64,000 bases of DNA from Hyposmocoma kahamanoa. Lineage: Eukaryota > Arthropoda > Insecta > Lepidoptera > Cosmopterigidae. Position 1 is the stretch's first letter. Each line of letters starts with the position of its first letter. The position numbers were made by a program, and so were the translations under genes. The stretch spans positions 25,945,356-26,009,355 of the forward strand of contig NW_020653854.1 in NCBI RefSeq assembly GCF_003589595.1, given 5' to 3'. Shown here in pieces: positions 48,401 through 64,000 of this stretch. The notes under the pieces were generated by a model, which saw nothing but the letters and a program-made list of their open reading frames with translations, was not told the origin of the DNA and made no database searches.

Positions 48401-48532
48401 GGACGAAGAGACAAAAAGAAACGGTCACAGCAGGCGAATAGTAAAGCGAATAATCAAAATAATGAAAGCCCTTTAGTTCGGAAGAAAAGAAATGTGAAGA
48501 GGATACATAGTGATTCGGATGATAGCAGCTGA
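21419..48532 (+). CDS. FANCM: FANCM, Fanconi anaemia group M DEAH-box DNA translocase (18 exons, complete)
   Basis: Predicted 1,634-residue fork-remodelling translocase. Exons: 21419-21591, 22987-23119, 24166-24349, 26262-26527, 29500-29646, 31604-31728, 31836-32079, 32317-32425, 33887-33988, 36331-36514, 37070-37139, 38686-38877, 41068-41242, 43493-43669, 43947-46072, 46574-46749, 48116-48221, 48317-48532. All phases join into one open frame. Seen: the [12 protein letters not shown] entry motif, Walker A LPTGLGKT (about residues 105-112), DEAH (208-211), SAT (240-242), and motif VI QRCGRTGR (about 555-562). A long AT-rich disordered exon 15 follows (residues 761-1469), then a conserved acidic segment and a DSFCVD motif. 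Vertebrate FANCM continues into an ERCC4-like/HhH domain that is absent here, as known for Drosophila FANCM. The frame opens upstream at a GTG (21413); ATG 21419 is the better start. The exon 10 acceptor (cccaccgtag) is chosen because it restores [14 protein letters not shown] against GK…TQKEQL. The exon 15 donor could also be 46063. Confidence 0.96.
22047..22222. repeat. Imperfect inverted repeat (~57-bp arms) in FANCM intron 1
   Basis: The left arm starts gggggtctactcccattgtc and the right arm ends gaatgggaatagaccccc; the arms pair with scattered mismatches around a ~60-bp loop. It is likely a small foldback or MITE. Confidence 0.6.
22246..22392. mobile_element. 147-bp MITE with perfect 18-bp terminal inverted repeats (FANCM intron 1)
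   Basis: The ends are GGGGCCTTACCATGAACT and its exact reverse complement. There is no coding content. It sits directly next to a second inverted repeat at about 22047-22222. Confidence 0.75.
23545..23824 (+). repeat. tRNA-derived SINE (family B) with a nested insertion (FANCM intron 2)
   Basis: The head (ctgcctatgcagtcgaacgg, B box ggttcgattcc) and the body are both present but interrupted at 23632-23730 by another repeat. The insertion is flanked by catttA/catttA, a 6-bp duplication of target sequence. Confidence 0.75.
23633..23730. repeat. Copy of the atttaaatcgcgta foldback repeat (family E), nested in a SINE
   Basis: Reads ggaaatgaaactatttttcc…cgcgtatatttgttta…ggttttcgcgattgttg, matching the outer parts of the family-E repeat at 25258-25440. 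Confidence 0.6.
24690..24972 (+). repeat. Interspersed repeat H with ggttaggttaggtt core (FANCM intron 3)
   Basis: Contains aacgaattataacgaaaccg, a ggttaggttaggttaag core, then attacttccgagattatgaa and acgttatttctggaaaatgtc. An inverted relative lies at 33285-33600. Confidence 0.6.
25022..25198 (+). repeat. SINE-like repeat (family A), 5'-truncated (FANCM intron 3)
   Basis: Starts in the middle of the family at ttttgaagggtaaaggtgct and ends caggcgcacgacttgttcg…cacttgacattat. Confidence 0.7.
25258..25440. repeat. Family-E inverted repeat, complete copy (FANCM intron 3)
   Basis: The left arm aaatgaaactatttttccga… and the right arm …aaaaataatttcattt are inverted around a core reading tgggacctgtaaagggcccg. 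Other copies in the window are at 14030-14180 (old), 49128-49260 and 49575-49690. Confidence 0.65.
25440..25810 (-). repeat. Interspersed repeat D, copy 3 (FANCM intron 3)
   Basis: Carries attaaatgggaccactattg, ggtaccctctttccaac and ggcggagttatcgcgtaaca in inverse orientation to copy 2. It directly follows the family-E repeat. Confidence 0.55.
26807..28539 (-). mobile_element. Full-length Tc1-family transposon in FANCM intron 4
   Basis: The 1,733-bp element is bounded by 29-bp perfect terminal inverted repeats starting CACACATCAAAAGTG, each flanked by the dinucleotide TA (26805-26806 and 28540-28541), the standard Tc1/mariner target duplication. It carries one uninterrupted transposase gene. 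A run of about 20 adenines lies near 28362, between the gene start and the right end. It is inserted antisense to FANCM. Perfect TIRs and an intact frame suggest recent insertion. Confidence 0.93.
27075..28100 (-). CDS. Tc1-family DDE transposase, intact (341 aa)
   Basis: Cut-and-paste transposase. The open frame reaches upstream to 28289 (404 codons), but the ATG at 28100 ([17 protein letters not shown]) gives 341 residues, the normal Tc1 length, and starts at the conserved N-terminal helix-turn-helix region. The paired DNA-binding part includes [18 protein letters not shown]. The catalytic residues are visible: D in [10 protein letters not shown] in [11 protein letters not shown], and E in [12 protein letters not shown]. 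There are 34 residues between the second D and the E, so this is a DD34E enzyme. There are no stops or frameshifts. The GRPR-like motif between the two DNA-binding subdomains appears as HGGRSR. Confidence 0.93.
   Translation of the reverse strand: MERRHHLTREVMMRAVGMLEAGSRQRAVAFTLNTTQSVISRLWTRYRMTGSVAERHGGRSRITTRRQDRYIQNTARRNRTMTAMMLVTRLHSSSGLLISDQTIRNRLREVGLRSRRPLRVPPIAPCNRRTRLRWAREHRNWEEEDWRYVCFSDESRFGMRPDTRRTRVWRTSGRHERLRYCQEVHPYGGGTIMIWAGIWIGGRTDLIWIRGNLNAQVYAERIVSDVIIPLRGQLGDSFQLMHDNARPHTARVVTRILAEARIDVLPWPAQSPDLNPIEHAWDMLQRRAVPSMHTVHTLQQYFDLLQNTWAAIPQSDFDELILSMPNRCNCVIRVNGGNTDY
29683..29900 (+). repeat. Interspersed repeat D, copy 4 (FANCM intron 5)
   Basis: ttttaaccgaaaggaggagg…tcaattcgactgttc…ggtcccatttaatttgaaga…ggtcgatttttttta. 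It begins 36 bp after FANCM exon 5. Confidence 0.6.
30334..30590 (+). repeat. SINE-like repeat (family A), FANCM intron 5
   Basis: ccttgtgaaagagttcgtcc…ttaccatcaggcgcacgact…ccgtcactaggcag followed by poly(A). It sits just upstream of the LINE tail and the MITE at 30960. Confidence 0.72.
30612..30953 (-). mobile_element. LINE reverse-transcriptase C-terminal fragment (FANCM intron 5)
   Basis: The minus-strand frame reads [39 protein letters not shown] and so on, a well-known tail of lepidopteran non-LTR reverse transcriptases (VEYN.AFR.L..LPR…SGMF). It lacks the catalytic part and is broken near its ends. Confidence 0.6.
30960..31443 (+). mobile_element. 484-bp MITE with TATAACCAGAAATA termini, copy 1 (FANCM intron 5)
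   Basis: Ends TATAACCAGAAATA and TATTTCTGGTTATA are inverted and each is flanked by TA. The interior matches, in the opposite orientation, the element at 50470-50956 (shared stretches such as the …ctttattacaataaat… and …cagcgcaaacgagagttga…-like segments). There is no coding capacity; it is likely a non-autonomous Tc1/mariner-type element. Confidence 0.82.
32190..32275 (+). repeat. Family-C SINE tail (FANCM intron 7)
   Basis: ccggccggatcaaaggattt…ctgagtgttcgatctttgta matches the 3' part of the repeat at 10127-10246. Confidence 0.5.
33285..33600 (-). repeat. Interspersed repeat H, inverted copy (FANCM intron 8)
   Basis: Contains acattttccagaaataacgt, ccctaaccgaacctaatcct and tttcgttataattcggtttt, the reverse complements of the copy at 24690. 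Confidence 0.6.
34722..34940. repeat. Two-copy tandem repeat, period about 132 bp (FANCM intron 9)
   Basis: taatgcaaacaaattcgg occurs at 34771 and again at 34903, each preceded by a gg(g/a)gtcg…tct(a) segment and followed by ctctggcactc or ttctggtactc. A GC-rich gctcgcttcgctcgctcgg stretch lies between. Confidence 0.6.
36588..36838 (+). repeat. Interspersed repeat F, copy 3 (FANCM intron 10)
   Basis: acatagcttccttccaaggg…cagtgggcgctgaaaagtcc…ttgatgctgtccgcgtggtg…cttgcctaagtgggtagtga. It starts about 75 bp after FANCM exon 10. Confidence 0.6.
37497..37677 (-). repeat. tRNA-derived SINE (family B), FANCM intron 11
   Basis: Reverse complement of the family-B head and body: cggccacggaggcag at the right end, B box ggttcgatttcc, and the tail half up to cataacac. 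The 3' tail is replaced by unrelated sequence. Confidence 0.72.
37684..38020 (+). repeat. Interspersed repeat G, copy 1 (FANCM intron 11)
   Basis: ttgataaacagaaaatttaa…gaaatggcgaactgagctca…gcgtgcgacgctaactaacc…tactgtatttattg; shared with 57325-57560. Confidence 0.55.
39100..40560. mobile_element. Possible non-autonomous element (FANCM intron 12)
   Basis: Left end acagggtgtaaaaaaaccct, right end ttttacatacatcctgtatg; the ends are partly inverted (acagggtgt / acaggatgt). The interior has no intact protein. The limits are tentative. Confidence 0.3.
40693..40998 (-). repeat. SINE-like repeat (family A), FANCM intron 12
   Basis: Reverse complement: ataatatcatttgacgggac…ctgatggtaagctacacgcc…aaggagctctactgctacac. 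Nearly full length and ends 69 bp before FANCM exon 13. Confidence 0.75.
41705..41990 (-). mobile_element. Probable LINE ORF2 tail (FANCM intron 13)
   Basis: The minus-strand frame includes [18 protein letters not shown] and [20 protein letters not shown], resembling the region just before the stop of jockey/CR1-type ORF2 (TR…R…S…..GPKFYN.LP). It is short and isolated. Confidence 0.4.
42156..43445 (-). mobile_element. Mariner element in FANCM intron 13
   Basis: The 1,290-bp element has 23-bp identical terminal inverted repeats starting GGGGTTAAAGTATGAA, flanked by TA on both sides (42154-42155 and 43446-43447). It contains a transposase gene split into two frames on the minus strand. Its right end lies only 47 bp before the acceptor of FANCM exon 14 (43493), so the element probably replaced part of the native polypyrimidine/branch region. 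It is antisense to FANCM. Confidence 0.92.
42232..43258 (-). pseudogene. Mariner transposase broken by a frameshift
   Basis: Two minus-strand open frames, 43258-42719 (179 codons, start [17 protein letters not shown]) and 42693-42232 (ending NGNYFD), together cover a full SETMAR-like mariner transposase. The first contains the helix-turn-helix DNA-binding part and the first catalytic D ([10 protein letters not shown]). The second contains D ([11 protein letters not shown]) and D ([12 protein letters not shown]) with 34 residues between them, the mariner DD34D signature. The two frames meet in a short AT-rich stretch near 42694-42722, consistent with a single small indel. The rest appears undamaged, so inactivation is recent or could be a sequencing error. 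Confidence 0.88.
43947..46072 (+). CDS. FANCM: FANCM exon 15: large disordered, acidic central exon
   Basis: This 2.1-kb exon codes for residues 761-1469 of the FANCM model. It is rich in Asn, Lys, Asp and Ser and has no recognisable fold, which is usual for the middle of FANCM proteins. Two visible features stand out. The first is a cysteine cluster, [10 protein letters not shown], at about residues 874-883. The second is a pair of similar acidic-hydrophobic motifs, [14 protein letters not shown] (about 996-1009) and [14 protein letters not shown] (about 1036-1049). The open frame continues to 46132 if read through, but gtaaga at 46073 joins in phase to the next exon, so the last 20 codons of the open frame are intronic. 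Base composition is strongly AT-biased compared with the GC-rich helicase exons 9 and 10. Confidence 0.9.
46166..46430 (-). pseudogene. UQCRB: UQCRB (cytochrome bc1 complex 14-kDa subunit) processed pseudogene
   Basis: Minus-strand translation gives [20 protein letters not shown], then a stop and frame changes, then [20 protein letters not shown] and a lysine/arginine-rich tail ending in TAA at 46166. These are the conserved N-terminal and C-terminal parts of UQCRB, a nuclear-coded mitochondrial complex III subunit (human: FNKLGLMRDD…ILPKEQWTKYEE). The middle helix region is shortened and disrupted by at least two frame changes. There are no introns in the copy, which sits inside FANCM intron 15 in antisense. 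I call it a retrocopy; a 3' poly(A) tract is not clear. Confidence 0.82.
46930..47495 (-). mobile_element. RTE-type LINE ORF2 3' fragment (FANCM intron 16)
   Basis: Minus-strand reading gives [20 protein letters not shown] and [13 protein letters not shown], then in other frames a [13 protein letters not shown] region near 47030-47060. These are the conserved C-terminal blocks of RTE clade elements (YLGQ…RIRLGW…RGRP..RW.D). Several frame breaks show it is dead. Confidence 0.72.
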
Positions 48533-48610
48533 TGAAAAATTATTGTTCACAATGTCAAAAAGAAACGACACCTTGATGTTTATACGTGACGTCACGTTTT
48601 AACGGCGTCT

Positions 48611-48616
48611 AATAAA
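48611..48616 (+). terminator. FANCM polyadenylation signal
   Basis: AATAAA lies 78 bp after the FANCM TGA stop, in the expected position for a short 3' UTR. It is followed by a mixed sequence without an obvious GT-rich element, so the cleavage site is not placed. Confidence 0.5.
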
Positions 48617-49127
48617 CCACGTACTAACGGCAGTTTTGCAGAAAAGGGATGGGACATCTCCGCATCGCACCAAACCTTTTAATATCTGGTTTTTATTTAA
48701 ATGTCGCAGATCAATATTTACCACGCTCCTTTGGGAACTACAGGCCGAATGTAAGTGTCTGCAGGTTTTTACACCCGCACGTAATGGGGATTGAATATAT
48801 TAGGAAAAGTACTAGAAGGCATTTGATTGATTTGAAAGTGACCAGCGGGTCTGGATCGCGACAGAACTGTCATAAGAAAAATTATTAGTGTTACATTATA
48901 GTGATATCTGTTTACTGTTATTTTTGGACAAAAAACAACGAATAATGTGTACAAATACAGAGTAACTTCCAGTGAAAAGTTACGTGAAACGAGTCTAATC
49001 CAGCGTCATTATAATTGGATGAGAGTATGGACGTTTGGCACTATTTTATATTACTTTCTATGTTTATAAACTCTAATATCTCGACTGAAGGTCTTAAAAT
49101 TAATTTTTAAAACAGTAGAACAGCATT

Positions 49128-49690
49128 ATAAATGAAACTATTTTCCGGACCTAAACGCGTATATTTGTTTTTTCAAACACCAACGTTTCGGGCCCTTTAC
49201 AGTTCCTATGGTCCCAAAATCATCAGTCAGATCTTACCGACTGCATTGAATAAGACTGCAGTATTAACATTGTTTTATTTCTAATCTTTTATTATGACGC
49301 AATAAATTTATTAAAAAAATACATTCTGTTAAAAAAGATATTTTGTAAAAACTTATGCAGCGTAAATTGAAATTTGTTTAGAAAATTAAAATAAGGTATT
49401 TAATTAATAATTTGCAACTATAAAAAAGTGTGGCTTGCATTACTATTTGATGCCACGCAAGCATGTATCTTGTGTTGGATACAAGCAACTAAGCGAATAT
49501 TCGAACTAACGAACGAATATTTGAGCGAAGCGTTTGCGCGGCGCCTTAGATATAACTGGTTGATGATACCATCTCAGTTAGCCTGTAAAGGGTCCGAAAC
49601 GTTGGTTTGTTTGAAAAAACTAAACATACGCGATTTAAATCCGAAAAACAGTTTCCTTTCCTGTGTAACCATTGCGAAAACCTAAGAACT
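49128..49690. repeat. Pair of inverted family-E repeats
   Basis: 49128-49260 (aatgaaactattttccgg…cgggccctttacagttcc) and 49575-49690 (cctgtaaagggtccgaaacg…tttaaatccgaaaaacag) are halves of the same family facing each other around ~315 bp of other sequence. They lie between FANCM and CDC5L. Confidence 0.6.
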
Positions 49691-50469
49691 CGGCTTGTCG
49701 GTTAGAGCCGATTAAATCACATCTACTTTTAACCTTACTAATCAAATTTTAAAACTCTATTATGGTGAATAAGGCACGTACACTTCAAAGCAAAACAAAG
49801 GTAGTTTTATGTTTATCTCAAAGGGAATTAGTTTCTCCCCGTTTTGCTAAATGAAGATGTTTTCCCGAAAAGGTATTATTTATAACAATGATGACTTTTA
49901 TAATGCTCTTCAATTGTAAGTTGTAATTTAATGTTTATCCTAATATAAATAATGAATGTTAATTCTTAAGCGTAATTTTCAATCATGTTACAAAGCAAAA
50001 TAAAACATAATAATAACTTCATTTAGTACTTTATTTCATTGAACTTCATATTCCTCTTCAATTATATTTCTTTTTCAAACAATCAGCATTAATTAAGTCT
50101 TAATAATTGAACCTTTGTTGCCACTGATAAGGAATAATTATGCCTAGCTCAGATTAAACAATGATGCTTAAGTTTGGACTAAAGAGAACGCACTGGTATT
50201 AACGTCAGCAACTGCAGCTCAGTCCATCGTAGTCCGTTACGACAACAATACTCAATCACCTTAGAATTTTTCTAAATTTACTACAATTTAGGGCTATTCA
50301 AGGCCAAAATGAATCGACATTTTGTATACAAGCATCAGGTGAGATCGTGGCCAAGCGTGTGTCTATTTTCGCGTAAAATCGAACTATACTCTTATGAATC
50401 TTTTGTATTTTACACGTATTAACTCTGCCACATGCAGAGATGGGCAATGTTATCGCCGGACATCAAGTA

Positions 50470-50956
50470 TATAACCAGAAATAGAGACGAAGTAAGGGCC
50501 ATCCATCCTGGGCAACGCATAAGTCAAATCGTACTGATATCACTTTTAAATATGTCAACTCTCGTTTGCGCTGAAATCACAAATTAGAAAGCTGAAATGG
50601 TACAGCACAAACAACTGACCTGTGTGAGCGTCTCCGTATATTCCAAAAATATTATGTATTTATTGTAATAAAGATAATATCTCTAAGAATGCGGGGCTGT
50701 TCCATTCGGTGGTGTGGGAAAAACTGCAAAACATCTAATTGCAAAACAAACGGAAAAAAATTATGTAGTATTTCGATTTTCGCCCATTGTTGCAAAGCGT
50801 AAGTTAAACTGGTCGATTTGAAGTGAAACAATTGACGACACCCGTCAATTGTTTCGAATTTGGGCTGGCCAATCGGAGCGCAGTTGTCACCGTAACGGTA
50901 TGGCAGAATAGTTTTCAAACAATTTTAATGACATTTCGTCTCTATTTCTGGTTATA
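50470..50956 (-). mobile_element. 487-bp MITE with TATAACCAGAAATA termini, copy 2 (intergenic)
   Basis: Same termini and TA flanks as the element at 30960-31443, in inverse orientation, lying between the FANCM and CDC5L 3' ends. The internal sequence is similar over most of its length. Confidence 0.82.
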
Positions 50957-51252
50957 TACTCGATCTCGCCAGGTTTGTATCAGGTTAAAACCCATTAACG
51001 CCCGAAATCGAAGGCACAAACCATTTACAACTAAATATTTGTTATAAATAGAGTTTTATTAAAATTTTATGATATTACTAAAAAATGTTTGACTGATTCA
51101 ATTTGCCTTTATATTGAATCCATTCACTTGAAAATCGAATTGAAATAAATAGTTAGACCATATGCACTTTAATTTTTGATATTCATAAAAACCAATTCGT
51201 AACACATCCTCAGTAGTGATAATCAACAAGATTCTTATTATAAAAAATATTT

Positions 51253-51440
51253 TTAACCGACTTCAAAAAAACGAGGACGCTCTAAATTCGACTGGTTTTT
51301 TTATATGTTACGCGATAACTCCGGCCGACATTTGTGAACCGATTTTGACAAGTCTCTATTTGATGGAAAGAGGGTACCTCAGAAGTGGTCCCATTTAAAT
51401 TTGAAGAAAATATTCCACTTGAAACTACTTTTGAGGTCAG
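51253..51440 (+). repeat. Interspersed repeat D, copy 5
   Basis: ttttaaccgacttcaaaaaa…ctaaattcgactgg…gttacgcgataactccggcc…gaggtcagttttttttt. It lies between the convergent FANCM and CDC5L ends. Confidence 0.6.
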
Positions 51441-51708
51441 TTTTTTTTTGTACTCTGTACTGAGGTTATTTACATCGAAATTTATAATAAGTATGGAATC
51501 ATATTCCGTATTCGTCCTTTCCGCCGTCAGAAATGGGACAAAACCCCTTTTAAGCTCGGGCGGGTTGGTTGGATTTTAACTCGCTGCCCACCTCTGGTCA
51601 CATGACTCAACATTGCGAATGTCACGTAAGGTACAATTTCAAAGAAATAATTCCGATAGACTATATTTTTCTACAACAGCAAATCTTTAGTACAACAGTA
51701 TCCTTTCT

Positions 51709-63549
<11,841 letters not shown>

Positions 63550-64000
63550 CTTGGCGGATTGTTGTTACCACTTAACTATGAAAACTTAAACTGTTACACT
63601 AAATTTGTTGACTATTACTATACTTTTGTGTCCTTACATAAAAAACAAAATTCAGAAAACAACCAAACTCAAGATTAGATTAGGACGTCTCTAAAAAGAG
63701 CGCCATATTGGAAGCGTTTATGAAGACCGCTGCGCATTTACTGCAAGGACCTAGGGAAGGATTGCAAATTGCAATCAATAAGAGCATTTGCACACGGAGA
63801 TTTTGAGGCCACAAACAGCGAGTGGCGCCGCTGCTGTGTCGTGGCTAGAATGACCGTGGAAACGTTTGATTTCAAATTTCAAGCCAGAATTGGAATCGCA
63901 CTCTGATTACGAAATAATAGTATCTCTTTCGTCTCTATACAGTGTTTAACAACCCTATTTTTATGGTTGATATGTTTGCTGTTCCATATTGGTGGTATTT
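63550..64000. promoter_or_regulatory. CDC5L 5' flank
   Basis: The 450 bp upstream of the CDC5L ATG. The start is preceded by aatccgccaag on the coding strand. No TATA box is obvious and no divergent gene is recognisable before the window ends. A promoter role is inferred from position. Confidence 0.35.

Larger units (their letters stand above)
48617..51708. other. Convergent intergenic region between FANCM and CDC5L
   Basis: Holds inverted family-E repeats, the MITE at 50470 and a repeat-D copy, described separately. No additional gene is visible. Both flanking genes end here. Confidence 0.6.

Overview
This is eukaryotic nuclear DNA, most likely from a moth or butterfly. Three host genes are split into many exons with GT-AG introns. 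The AT-rich non-coding DNA is filled with short repeats whose 3' halves read like a typical lepidopteran SINE (…caggcgcacgacttgttcg…), plus tRNA-derived SINEs, MITEs, Tc1/mariner elements and non-LTR retrotransposon scraps. The species is not resolved. There is one 400-bp assembly gap (15317-15716).

Layout. 1-13.9 kb is gene-poor and repeat-rich; I find no host gene there. 14.36-15.32 kb is a decayed mariner that runs into the gap. 15.7-20.8 kb (minus strand) is ERCC1, the non-catalytic partner of the XPF nuclease; five exons are visible and only the extreme C-terminus is lost in the gap. From 20,773 to 21,418 lies a 646-bp intergenic segment between divergent start codons. 21.4-48.5 kb (plus strand) is FANCM, a DEAH-box translocase of the Fanconi anaemia/replication-fork repair pathway, for which I could place 18 exons giving one continuous 1,634-codon frame. 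Its introns hold a complete Tc1-type transposon with an intact transposase, a 1.29-kb mariner broken by one frameshift, a UQCRB (complex III) processed pseudogene, several MITEs and three LINE scraps. 51.7-63.5 kb (minus strand) is CDC5L, the Myb-domain core component of the Prp19/NineTeen spliceosome complex; 14 exons give a continuous 794-codon frame. FANCM and CDC5L are convergent, separated by about 3.2 kb of repeats. CDC5L's introns hold a ~770-bp foldback element sitting inside a SINE and a decayed jockey/CR1-like LINE.

How the genes relate. ERCC1 and FANCM both act in interstrand-crosslink and fork repair and lie head to head, so shared control from the short intergenic segment is plausible but unproven. 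This FANCM ends soon after a conserved acidic/SFCVD-type segment and lacks the C-terminal ERCC4-like nuclease/HhH module of vertebrate FANCM. CDC5L is a general splicing factor with no evident link beyond adjacency. Exon borders were placed by hand from protein similarity, splice consensus and phase; no transcript data were available.
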